Shown in pieces: positions 1 to 7,320 of a DNA stretch of 15,251 bases. Source of the stretch: Alphaproteobacteria bacterium (GTDB lineage Bacteria > Pseudomonadota > Alphaproteobacteria > Rhizobiales > Aestuariivirgaceae); assembly GCA_026400595.1 (NCBI GenBank), contig JAPLOT010000258.1, positions 1 through 15,251 on the forward strand, read 5' to 3'. The translations under genes were made by a program, and so were the position numbers. Under the pieces are notes generated by a model. It ran no database searches and was not told where the DNA came from. It saw nothing but the letters and a program-made list of their open reading frames with translations. Within the stretch, counting starts at the first letter, position 1; each line of letters starts with the position of its first letter.

Positions 1-1
1 G

Positions 2-67
2 GTGGAACATGATGTGATCAATGCGAATGACACGGACTATGCCTTCATCGAGATCGAGCTCAAGTAG
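2..67 (+). CDS. C-terminal end of an upstream protein, cut by the window edge (possibly cupin-like)
   Basis: An open frame enters from the left edge and ends at a TAG at 65-67, giving 21 residues ending FIEIELK. The peptide is acidic and beta-strand-like. The ending resembles the last strand of small cupin-type proteins as I recall them, but 21 residues cannot prove a family. It reads in the same direction as the DUF6636-type gene that follows 60 bp later. The full gene lies outside the window, so nothing can be said about its start, length or catalytic residues. Confidence 0.5.
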   Translation: MEHDVINANDTDYAFIEIELK

Positions 68-127
68 CCGTTCAAGCGGCGTTCATGTCGGTAGGTTCAC
101 ACATGACGGGACATCAGGAGGTTCATC

Positions 128-547
128 ATGATCCGTGCCAGCGTCACAGGCCTCGCGATTCTCTGGTTCTCCGCGTCGGCCCTTGCGTCCGATTTCACGG
201 CCAACGATCAGGGCCAGATCGAGTTCAGCCTGCCTTCGGGCAACATCGGCTGCGTCTACACCCCGGAGGGCGGAACCGATACCTATGAGCCCGCCGGCGG
301 AGGTCCCGAACTCTCCTGCGACCGCGTGGCGCCGAGCTATGTGCGCGTGATTCTCGGACCTGAGGGCAAGGCCAGGCGCTACAATGACGTTGGCGATGCC
401 TCCTGCTGCGGCGGCGGCACCTTTGCCTATGGCAAGACCTGGGACATGGGTCCGTTCCAGTGCAAATCGGCGGAAACCGGCCTGACCTGCCGGCGCAACG
501 ATGGCCGCGGCTTCACCATGAGCCGGAAGAGCATCAAGACCTTCTGA
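128..547 (+). CDS. Small secreted DUF6636-type protein with six cysteines
   Basis: This 139-residue protein starts with a typical Sec signal peptide: two charged residues, a hydrophobic stretch and a probable cleavage after the ALA at residues 18-20. The mature part is therefore likely periplasmic or extracellular. It carries the SGNIGC motif (residues 37-42) and a C-terminal block GLTCRRNDGRGF (118-129), which match my recollection of the DUF6636 family. Six cysteines (42, 64, 93, 94, 112, 121) could form disulfides after export. A strong AGGAGG ribosome site at 117-122 supports the ATG at 128 over the other starts nearby. No enzymatic motif is visible and the family function is unknown. The gene reads toward xsc, about 100 bp away, but nothing ties it to sulfonate metabolism. 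Confidence 0.78.
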   Translation: MIRASVTGLAILWFSASALASDFTANDQGQIEFSLPSGNIGCVYTPEGGTDTYEPAGGGPELSCDRVAPSYVRVILGPEGKARRYNDVGDASCCGGGTFAYGKTWDMGPFQCKSAETGLTCRRNDGRGFTMSRKSIKTF

Positions 548-576
548 GTCCAGCTGGCGGGATGGGTTGGGCGGAA

Positions 577-597
577 CTGGCGCTCCCATGGTGCCAG
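577..597 (+). terminator. Short hairpin between the DUF6636 gene and xsc
   Basis: The arms CTGGCGC (577-583) and GTGCCAG (591-597) pair over 7 bp, including one G-T pair, around a 7-base loop. It follows the stop at 547 and precedes xsc. No T-run follows, so it is at best a weak or Rho-assisted terminator and could be chance. Confidence 0.22.
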
Positions 598-646
598 ATG
601 CTAGCGTAGGTGCTCATGATCCCAACACCAGGAGTATGAGGCCGCC

Positions 647-2407
647 ATGCCGAGAATGTCCGCTTCCGAAGCTTTCGTCGAAACCCTGGTCGCCTATGGC
701 GTGAAGGATGTCTTCGGCATCGTCGGGTCCGCCTATATGGACGCGCTGGACCTCTTTCCGACCGCCGGGATCCGCTTCATTCCGACGGTGCACGAACAGG
801 GCGCGGGCCACATGGCCGACGGCTATTCGCGGGTGTCGGGGCGCCATGGCGTCTGCATCGCGCAGAACGGGCCGGGAATTACCAATTTCGTGACCTCGAC
901 GGCCGCCGCCTACTGGGCCCATTCCCCCGTCGTGGTGGTCACGCCCGAGACCGGCACCGCCACCATGGGCCTCGGCGGCTTCCAGGAGACCGAGCAACTG
1001 CCGATCTTCTCCAAGATCACCAAGTACCAGGCCCATGTCTCCAAGCATCCGCGCATGGCGGAACTGACGGCGCGCTGCTTCGACATGGCCATGAGCGAGC
1101 GCGGCCCGGCCCAACTCAACATTCCGCGCGACAATTTCTATGGCGAGGCCGACTACGAGATCGCCACACCGCGCAAGATCGCGCGCGGCCCGGGCGCCGA
1201 CGAGTCGCTCGACGAGGCGGCCGACCTGCTGGCCAAGGCCAAGTTCCCGGTCATCGTGGCGGGAGGCGGCGTGCTCTTCTCGGGCGGCACCAAGGAAGCC
1301 ATCGCGCTGGCCGAGCAGCTCAATGCGCCGGTGGTGAACTCCTACCTGCACAATGACTCCTTCCCTGCCGACCATCCGCTGTGGTGCGGACCGCTGGGCT
1401 ACCAGGGCTCCAAGGCAGGCATGAAGTTGATCAAGGACGCAGACGTTGTGCTGGCCCTGGGCACGCGGCTTGGACCCTTCGGCACCCTGCCGCAGCACGG
1501 CCTCGACTACTGGCCGAAGAACGCCAAGATCATCCAGATCGACAGCGACCACAAGATGCTGGGCCTCGTGAAGCAGATCTCGGTGGGCATCGTTGGCGAC
1601 GCCAAGGAGGCCGCCAAGGCCCTGTCCTATCGCCTGGCGAACCGCAAGCTCGCCTGCACCGGCAATGCCGACGAACGCAAGAAGCGCATCAAGGCCGAGA
1701 AGGACGCCTGGGAGAAGGAACTGAACGACTGGACGCAGGAGAAGGACGCCTGGTCGCTCGAGATCTCCAAAGGATCGCCCTACATGCATCCGCGCCAGAT
1801 GCTGCGCGAACTCGAGAAGGCCATGCCGAAGAACGCCATGGTCTCGACCGACATCGGCAACATCTGCTCGGTGTCGAATTCCTATCTTCGCTTCACCCAG
1901 CCGAACTCGATGTTCGCCGCCATGAGCTTCGGCAATTGCGGCTATGCCCTGCCCTCGATCATCGGCGCCAAGGTGGCCGCACCCGACCGCCCCGCCGTGG
2001 CTTATGTCGGCGACGGGGCCTGGGGCATGAGCTTCGGCGAGATCCTGACCTGCGTGCGCGAGGACATTCCGGTGACCGCCGTCGTCTTCCACAACAAGCA
2101 GTGGGGCGCGGAGAAAAAGAACCAGGTGGATTTCTACGACACCCGATTCCTCGGCGTGAACCTCAAGAACCCGAGCTGGGCCGAGGTCGCCCGATCGCTG
2201 GGTGCGGAGGGCGTGACCGTGGACAATCTCGGCGGCGTCGGCGAGGCGTTGGACAAGGCCTGCGACGCTCAGAAAAAGGGCAAGACCACGGTGATCGAGG
2301 TGATGGTGACCCAGGAACTGGGCGACCCCTTCCGCCGCGACGCGCTCAAATATCCCAGCCGCGTTCTCGAGAAGTACAAGCACACCGACGTTAAGGCCCC
2401 CACCTAA
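647..2407 (+). CDS. xsc: Sulfoacetaldehyde acetyltransferase (Xsc)
   Basis: Xsc is a thiamine-diphosphate enzyme that splits sulfoacetaldehyde with phosphate into acetyl phosphate and sulfite, the desulfonation step of taurine and related sulfonate breakdown. The 586-residue length is normal for the family. The N-terminal ThDP-pyrimidine domain carries VFGIVGSA (22-29) and the activating glutamate in HEQGAG (E50), followed by IAQNGPGITNF. The C-terminal ThDP/Mg domain carries GDGAWG from residue 455 and the paired asparagine N483 in FHNKQWGAEKKN. The QWGAEK and ELGDPFRRDA stretches are typical of Xsc and separate it from acetolactate synthase and oxalyl-CoA decarboxylase. The overall pattern is closest to the Roseobacter-type Xsc as I remember it. 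The ATG at 647 follows AGG at about 639-641. AckA follows after 38 bp, probably in the same transcript. No taurine deaminating enzyme or TauR regulator is next to it. Confidence 0.93.
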   Translation: MPRMSASEAFVETLVAYGVKDVFGIVGSAYMDALDLFPTAGIRFIPTVHEQGAGHMADGYSRVSGRHGVCIAQNGPGITNFVTSTAAAYWAHSPVVVVTPETGTATMGLGGFQETEQLPIFSKITKYQAHVSKHPRMAELTARCFDMAMSERGPAQLNIPRDNFYGEADYEIATPRKIARGPGADESLDEAADLLAKAKFPVIVAGGGVLFSGGTKEAIALAEQLNAPVVNSYLHNDSFPADHPLWCGPLGYQGSKAGMKLIKDADVVLALGTRLGPFGTLPQHGLDYWPKNAKIIQIDSDHKMLGLVKQISVGIVGDAKEAAKALSYRLANRKLACTGNADERKKRIKAEKDAWEKELNDWTQEKDAWSLEISKGSPYMHPRQMLRELEKAMPKNAMVSTDIGNICSVSNSYLRFTQPNSMFAAMSFGNCGYALPSIIGAKVAAPDRPAVAYVGDGAWGMSFGEILTCVREDIPVTAVVFHNKQWGAEKKNQVDFYDTRFLGVNLKNPSWAEVARSLGAEGVTVDNLGGVGEALDKACDAQKKGKTTVIEVMVTQELGDPFRRDALKYPSRVLEKYKHTDVKAPT

Positions 2408-2445
2408 CGGCGTCGTCCGCACCGAGTCGCACCGGAGACGGATGA

Positions 2446-3537
2446 ATGAAGATCCTCGTCCTCAATGCCGGCTCCTCGTCGCTGAAGTTCGCGGTCTATG
2501 GCCCAGGCCTGACGCTGCTGGTGAAGGGTCAGGTCTCGGGCATCGGCTCGAAGCCCCGGCTCGAGGTGGAGGGACAGGCCGTCCGCGAGGTGCCCGATGT
2601 TACCACGCCGACCGAGGCCCTGCTCGTGGCCGCCGAATGGCTCTCGGACCAGGGCCACGAGCCGGCGCTGTTCGACGGCATCGGCCATCGCATCGTGCAT
2701 GGCGGGACTCGCTACGTGGCGCCCGTTGCGGTGGACGATGCGATCCAGCATGACCTCGAGCAACTGCGCGCGCTCGCCCCGCTTCATCTCCCCTTCGGCA
2801 TGGGTGTCCTGCGCGAGATGCGCCGCGTGGCGCCCGAGGTACCCAACATCGCCTGCTTCGACACGGCCTTCCATGCCACCCAGCCGGAACTCGAAACGCG
2901 GCTTCCCATTCCGCGTGACTATTTCGACCGCGGCTATCGCCGCTATGGGTTCCACGGACTGAACTATCAGCATGTTGTCGAGGCCCTGCCCCGGCTCACC
3001 GGACAGCCGCTGCCCCGACGCCTGCTGGCCGCGCATCTTGGATCGGGCGCCTCCATGTGCGCGATCCTCGATGGCCGGAGCGTTGCCACCACCATGGGCT
3101 TCTCGACCGCGGACGGGCTGGTCATGGGGACGCGCACCGGGTCAATCGATCCGGGCGTGCTCGTCGCCCTGATGCGCGACGACCATCTCTCGCTCGACCA
3201 GTTGGAGGACCTGCTCTACCGCCGGAGCGGCCTGCTGGGCCTGTCGGGGATCTCGCCGGACATGCGGGTGCTGCTGGCGAGCGACAGGCCCGAAGCGCGC
3301 GAGGCGGTGGACTACTACTGCTATTCCGCCGCGCGCCACGCCGCATCGCTGGTGCCGGCCCAGGGCGGCCTCGACGCCATCGTCTTTACCGGTGGCGTGG
3401 GCGAGAATGCAGCGCCGGTGCGCGCGAAGATCCTGGCACATCTGTCTTGGCTCAAGGTTCCGGCAAGCCATGTGCACATCGTTCCCGCGGACGAGGAACG
3501 CACCATCGCGCGGAATGTGACGTCACTGCTCGGCTGA
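2446..3537 (+). CDS. ackA: Acetate kinase (AckA)
   Basis: AckA interconverts acetyl phosphate plus ADP with acetate plus ATP in the cytoplasm. Directly downstream of xsc it could harvest ATP from the acetyl phosphate that Xsc makes. The protein has 363 residues, shorter than the roughly 400 of enterobacterial AckA. The start LNAGSSSLKFAVYG contains the conserved N-terminal asparagine. HRIVHGG, then RYGFHG with the likely catalytic H170, then AHLGSGAS and TGGVGENA with E320, are family landmarks. After FHG the sequence is LNYQH rather than the TSH of enteric and archaeal enzymes; I recall related variants in other alphaproteobacterial AckA. Propionate or butyrate kinase activity cannot be excluded, but xsc next door favours acetyl phosphate. 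CGGAG at 2433-2437 supports the ATG at 2446. The gene ends 8 bp from the convergent pta. Confidence 0.92.
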   Translation: MKILVLNAGSSSLKFAVYGPGLTLLVKGQVSGIGSKPRLEVEGQAVREVPDVTTPTEALLVAAEWLSDQGHEPALFDGIGHRIVHGGTRYVAPVAVDDAIQHDLEQLRALAPLHLPFGMGVLREMRRVAPEVPNIACFDTAFHATQPELETRLPIPRDYFDRGYRRYGFHGLNYQHVVEALPRLTGQPLPRRLLAAHLGSGASMCAILDGRSVATTMGFSTADGLVMGTRTGSIDPGVLVALMRDDHLSLDQLEDLLYRRSGLLGLSGISPDMRVLLASDRPEAREAVDYYCYSAARHAASLVPAQGGLDAIVFTGGVGENAAPVRAKILAHLSWLKVPASHVHIVPADEERTIARNVTSLLG

Positions 3538-3545
3538 GCGCCGCT

Positions 3546-4466
3546 CTATCGTCCTTCTGCCGCAGTCGACATGGCAAGGAGCAGCGATCCCGTCGCCACG
3601 ATGTCGTCGACGCTGGCGCCGCGCGACAGGTCCGAGACCGGCTTGGCGAACCCCTGCAGCACAGGTCCGATCGCCTGTGCCCCGCTCAGATACTGCGTGA
3701 GCTTGTAGGCAATGTTGCCGGCATCGAGGTCGGGGAAGATCAGGACGTTCGCCTGCCCCGCCACGGGTCCCGGTTCCACCATCTTGCGCGCGGCGACGGC
3801 CGCCGACAGTGCGGCATCGCCCTGCAGCTCGCCGTCGATGAGCAAGCCCGGCGCCTGCGCGCGGGCCAGCGCGAGCGCGGCAACGACCTTGTCCGCGTCC
3901 GGATGATTGCCGCTGCCCTTGGTCGAGAAAGAGAGCAGCGCCACGCGCGGCGTCTCGCCCAGCACGCGCACCGCACTGGCCGCCGAGGCCCGCGCAATTG
4001 CCGCCAGCTCCTCGGCCGTGGGCTGAACATTCACCGCGCAGTCGGCAAAGATCAGCCGCCGCTGGGGCCACTGCATCAGAAAGAAACTCGATGGAACCGA
4101 AATGCCAGGCGCAAGCCCGACGGTCAACAGCGCCGCCTCAATGACGCGCGCCGTCGGATTCGCCGCACCGGCGAGCATGGCCTCGGCCTCGCCCGCGGCA
4201 ACCATCGCCCCGGCGCGATAGAGTGGTTTTTTCAGCAGGCGTGCCGCCATGGCATCGGTCAGCTTTTCGCGCCGTGCACGGATCAATGCGATGTGCTGTT
4301 GACCGGGATCGGGAACATCCGCCTCGGAGAAAACTACGGGCAGCGCGAGATCTTCCGACACAAGCCGCTGCGCCGCCATCCGGATACGTTCATCGCCGCC
4401 CTCCGGCATGACCAGCCGGAGCTTCCGCCCCCGGATCCTGGCCATGGCCTCGTCAATTGCCTGCAT
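3546..4466 (-). CDS. pta: Phosphate acetyltransferase (Pta)
   Basis: Pta moves the acetyl group of acetyl phosphate to coenzyme A, giving acetyl-CoA for central metabolism, and is the usual partner of Xsc. The 306-residue protein is the short form, a single PTA/PTB catalytic domain without the N-terminal regulatory domains of enteric Pta. Diagnostic stretches are RLVMPEGGDERI near the start, SFSTKGSGNHPD in the middle, and FPDLDAGNIAYKL followed by LQGFAKPVSDLSRGAS near the end. The frame is open to a GTG at 4574, but the ATG at 4466 is preferred: GAGGGG lies just upstream and the homology begins here. Unlike many taurine operons, where pta lies in line with xsc, it is on the opposite strand and converges on ackA with an 8 bp gap. 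Its expression is therefore likely controlled from 4467-4660, separately from xsc. Confidence 0.92.
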   Translation of the reverse strand: MQAIDEAMARIRGRKLRLVMPEGGDERIRMAAQRLVSEDLALPVVFSEADVPDPGQQHIALIRARREKLTDAMAARLLKKPLYRAGAMVAAGEAEAMLAGAANPTARVIEAALLTVGLAPGISVPSSFFLMQWPQRRLIFADCAVNVQPTAEELAAIARASAASAVRVLGETPRVALLSFSTKGSGNHPDADKVVAALALARAQAPGLLIDGELQGDAALSAAVAARKMVEPGPVAGQANVLIFPDLDAGNIAYKLTQYLSGAQAIGPVLQGFAKPVSDLSRGASVDDIVATGSLLLAMSTAAEGR

Positions 4467-4660
4467 TGCCCCTCGCTGACGGTGCCAATCCAGCAGGAGT
4501 TGGCGCCGAAATCCATCGTTAGTTCGCGAATCGTCCGTACCCGAAGTGTCACAGTTCTGCCCGGCCCATGCCACATTCGCGGATCAGGGTCCGCTCCGAC
4601 GGCGGAATGGGCAATCGGGACTCCGGGAACAGCGGAGACCAATCACGCAGGAGGGATGCA
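4467..4660. promoter_or_regulatory. Divergent intergenic region between pta and the membrane-protein gene
   Basis: This 194 bp stretch must hold the leftward start signals of pta and the rightward ones of the gene at 4661. The only clear elements are a GAGGGG ribosome site for pta at 4469-4474 (complement), CAGGAGG at 4648-4654 for the GTG at 4661, and two near-identical TTCGCGRATC copies. I see no convincing -35/-10 pair. An open frame through it on each strand lacks a ribosome site at its outer start. Confidence 0.5.
4523..4585 (+). repeat. Two near-identical 10-bp direct repeats, possible regulator sites
   Basis: TTCGCGAATC at 4523-4532 and TTCGCGGATC at 4576-4585 differ at one base and begin 53 bp apart, close to five helical turns, so they would face the same side of the DNA. 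The first contains the palindrome TTCGCGAA. This spacing would suit a pair of operator half-sites in the pta upstream region. Words of this kind are common in GC-rich DNA, so it may be chance. Confidence 0.25.
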
Positions 4661-5881
4661 GTGAACAGTTCCCAGCAATGGCCGGAATCCGTCTCTGAAA
4701 CCGAGGACGAGAGCGTCCACCCCGATCCGCAGTGGATCTTCGAGAGGGAGACGGTGGAAGCACTGCGCCGCCCTGCGCCCGAACCCGAACCGGCGCGCCG
4801 CCCGGAAATGCCAGCCAAGACCGAAGCGCGGCGCCTTCCCATGGCGCCCCGGAAATTCGAGTTCGGCGCCAGGCTCGAAGCCCGTGCAACTGCGCGGCCA
4901 ACGGAAGCTCCTCCTGCCAATGCCTCGCTGCTGCGCAAGACCTATGTCATCGCGGCACTGGCGGCAATCGTCGCGGGAGGCGGTGCGGGCTTCATCGGAT
5001 CGCAGGCAGGACCGATGATTTCAGCGATGACGGCGCCCGAGGCCGCACCTGTCACCGGCCAGCCCGATCAGGCCATGGCCGATCTGCCGAAGCTCGTGGC
5101 GGCGACGGCCACCCCGGCAGCGGCCTCCGAAACCGTGATCGCCAAGAAGACCGTCCAAATCGCGACCCTCAATGTGAGCGATGCGGCGGGCGAAGCCAAC
5201 AGCCAGATCCCGCTGGCACTGTCTGCGGAGCCGGCCTTCGAGGGACAGGACCTGATCCTCAAGATCTCGGGCGTGCCGGAAAGCGCCTATCTGACGGCGG
5301 GCACCAAGGCCGCCGACAACACCTGGGAGTTGCCGCATGCGAAGCTCTCCGGCGTCAGCCTGGTCAGCACGTCACCGCAAGAGGGCAGTTTCGACCTGAC
5401 CGTGGCGGGATTCGCGCCCGCGACCGGCGAGCTCGTGACACCGATCAAGGAATTCAAGGTCCAGATCGGCGACGGCACCCCGACGATCCAGCCGGCCTCC
5501 GCGCCGCCAGACACGGCCGTGCTGAAGGTGTCCACCTCGCCCTCGCCCCAGGCCGTCATCCTTCCCGCGGAACCCGCCGGCCAGGACATGGCAGCGACCG
5601 CCATTCCAGCCTCGGCCCGGCTTGTGAAGGAAGGCGACATGCGGCTCGCAGCAGGCGAAGTCGAAACGGCCCGCAGGATCTACGAGCAGGCCTTCGCGCT
5701 CGGCGCTGTGGCAGGGGCCATGGGCGTGGCGCGGACTTATGATCCGAATGTCATCGCAGCGCTTGGCTCGGCCACTTCAATGGCAGATCAGAACCAGGCG
5801 TTGAGCTGGTATCGCAAGGCCCTTGCAGCAGGCGAACTCTCGGCCGAGGCCGCGATCAAGCGCCTGAAAACCGGCGGCTGA
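4661..5881 (+). CDS. Single-pass membrane protein of unknown function with a C-terminal Sel1/TPR-like tail
   Basis: I do not recognise this 406-residue protein by name. The GTG at 4661 is chosen because CAGGAGG lies 6 bp upstream; an in-frame ATG at 4568 has no such site. Residues 1-90 are hydrophilic, rich in Pro, Glu and Arg, and probably disordered in the cytoplasm. About residues 94-117 form one hydrophobic, Ala/Gly-rich membrane segment. The rest should be periplasmic: a Pro/Ala/Thr-rich linker, a beta-rich stretch containing FEGQDLILKISGVPESAYL and a second Pro-rich linker. The last 85 residues look like helical Sel1/TPR repeats (ARRIYEQAFALGA, ALSWYRKALAAGELSAEAAI). Such tails usually mediate protein contacts, so an envelope role is possible. 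It converges with the L,D-transpeptidase gene (8 bp gap), which may only be coincidence. Confidence 0.75.
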   Translation: MNSSQQWPESVSETEDESVHPDPQWIFERETVEALRRPAPEPEPARRPEMPAKTEARRLPMAPRKFEFGARLEARATARPTEAPPANASLLRKTYVIAALAAIVAGGGAGFIGSQAGPMISAMTAPEAAPVTGQPDQAMADLPKLVAATATPAAASETVIAKKTVQIATLNVSDAAGEANSQIPLALSAEPAFEGQDLILKISGVPESAYLTAGTKAADNTWELPHAKLSGVSLVSTSPQEGSFDLTVAGFAPATGELVTPIKEFKVQIGDGTPTIQPASAPPDTAVLKVSTSPSPQAVILPAEPAGQDMAATAIPASARLVKEGDMRLAAGEVETARRIYEQAFALGAVAGAMGVARTYDPNVIAALGSATSMADQNQALSWYRKALAAGELSAEAAIKRLKTGG

Positions 5882-5889
5882 CCGGGCCC

Positions 5890-7320
5890 TCAGCTGGCGG
5901 GCTTGCCGAAGAGCGCGGCATAGAGCTTGCGGTCCCGGCTGTAGACGTCAGGGCGGAACTCGATGCCGAGCGGGCTTTCGAAGGCCGTGGCATAGATCAG
6001 GTGCACCGGGATCTTGCGTGGCAAGGGCACCCGCACCGTCTTTCCAGCGGCGATGGTGGCATCGATCTTGGCCTTGCTCCAGCCAGCGATGCCGCCAACC
6101 ACGGTGTAGGCAAAATCGATCGGCCGCGACAGGCGGATGCAGCCATGACTGAAGGCACGCGCCGTCTGCAGGAACTTGTCCTTGGATGGCGTGTCGTGAA
6201 GATAGATGTTGTGCTTGTTGGGCAACATGAACTTCACCTTGCCCAGCGCGTTCTTCGGCCCCGGATGCTGACGGAAGGTGAAGGGAAACTTCCCCGGTCC
6301 GTAGGCGTTCCAGTTGATGCCGCCCCAGGAGGTCAGCTTGCCGTTGTTGAAGACGTCGAAGTCTGCCGCATAGGCCGAGGGATTCTTGCGCAGCCGGGGC
6401 AGCATTTCCTTGGTGGCGATTGAATAGGGAACGGTCCAGGTCGGATTGATCTCGACATATGTCATCTCGCCGGTGAACTCGGGCGTCTGCGTCGCCACCG
6501 CCCCGACCACCACATCCATGCGGTCGATGATGTCATCCTGCTTCACCTCATAGAGTTCGTAGGCGGCAAGATTGACCGTGTAGTGGTAGTCGCCCAGGTC
6601 CTCGGGCATCCAGCGCCAGCGTTCCATGTTGAGCATGATCTGGCGGGCACGCTCGTCTGGCGGAACGTTGAGCGCCACGATGGTCTGCTTGCCGATGAGG
6701 CCCTTGGCCTCGAGGCCGTGCCGCTGCTGGAACTTCTGCATGGCCTCGACCGTCACCGGGTCATAGGTCTCGCCGCTGCCGCCGCCGGGATGATCGCCGC
6801 CCAGGATCAGGATCTCGCGGATCGCAGGAATGCGCGGATCGCTGCCCCCCGGTTTGATGTTTTCGCCCTGCGGGACGTCCGGCCAGACATCCGACTTTGC
6901 CATGGCGAGATAGAGCCCCAGCATGCGCTTGAGCGCGACATAATGGGGGTTCTTGGACTCGAAGGAATCGAGAAAGGCGGTGGGATCGCGCTGGGTCTTG
7001 AGATCGGTCAGCACCCGCAGCACATCGATGGTCTTTCGATTGCGGAACTGATGCGGGTCGACCTTCTGCGGGGTCAGGCGACCGATCTTCAGGTCGGCCG
7101 CATAGGCGACGAAGAAGGCTGAGAAATAAAGTTCGGCCTGGGCGGCGGCGAAGGCATCGTCGGGCTCGATCGAGTCGCGCAGCGCGATCAGGCCGTCGAC
7201 CGGATAGTCGGCGGGATTGAGACCGTCGCGCTCGGCATCGGCAAGGCGCTGCAGAAAGGGCGTCATGCGGCCGGTGCCGACCCAGTAGATGGTGCCCTCG
7301 TCGCGAATGTAGTGGGCCAT
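5890..7320 (-). CDS. YcbB-like L,D-transpeptidase, missing its N-terminus and signal peptide
   Basis: The family makes 3-3 crosslinks in peptidoglycan in the periplasm. From the ATG at 7320 the protein has 476 residues, but coding-quality sequence in this frame continues upstream to about 7440 (PYEEIQAAVYEIL, LPLERIRDAL). The order is a scaffold domain (TGRMTPFLQRLADAERDGL), a peptidoglycan-binding domain (TVEAMQKFQQRHGL, KGLIGKQTIVAL) and the YkuD catalytic domain. The catalytic motif SHGCIRLS carries cysteine 394, and an upstream histidine lies in IYLHDTP. No signal peptide or N-terminal anchor exists. Upstream of about 7440 the frame passes into out-of-frame glutamine synthetase sequence. 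The ATG overlaps the synthetase stop as TGATG, so some translation by coupling is possible, but the product could not be exported by Sec. It is therefore probably a 5'-truncated remnant, unless the join is an assembly artefact. The catalytic domain itself looks intact. Confidence 0.82.
   Translation of the reverse strand: MAHYIRDEGTIYWVGTGRMTPFLQRLADAERDGLNPADYPVDGLIALRDSIEPDDAFAAAQAELYFSAFFVAYAADLKIGRLTPQKVDPHQFRNRKTIDVLRVLTDLKTQRDPTAFLDSFESKNPHYVALKRMLGLYLAMAKSDVWPDVPQGENIKPGGSDPRIPAIREILILGGDHPGGGSGETYDPVTVEAMQKFQQRHGLEAKGLIGKQTIVALNVPPDERARQIMLNMERWRWMPEDLGDYHYTVNLAAYELYEVKQDDIIDRMDVVVGAVATQTPEFTGEMTYVEINPTWTVPYSIATKEMLPRLRKNPSAYAADFDVFNNGKLTSWGGINWNAYGPGKFPFTFRQHPGPKNALGKVKFMLPNKHNIYLHDTPSKDKFLQTARAFSHGCIRLSRPIDFAYTVVGGIAGWSKAKIDATIAAGKTVRVPLPRKIPVHLIYATAFESPLGIEFRPDVYSRDRKLYAALFGKPAS

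Noticed and set aside
614..2422. A 602-residue open frame antisense to xsc
   Set aside because: It mirrors xsc codon by codon, has a His/Gly/Leu-rich composition typical of the complement of a GC-rich gene, and shows no domain.
4467..4574. A 36-residue N-terminal extension of Pta from a GTG at 4574
   Set aside because: The extension has no family resemblance, while the ATG at 4466 has a ribosome site and matches where Pta proteins begin.
3057..4664. A 535-residue plus-strand open frame over ackA and pta
   Set aside because: Arg/Gly-rich composition, starts inside ackA and runs antisense to pta; the two real genes explain the DNA.
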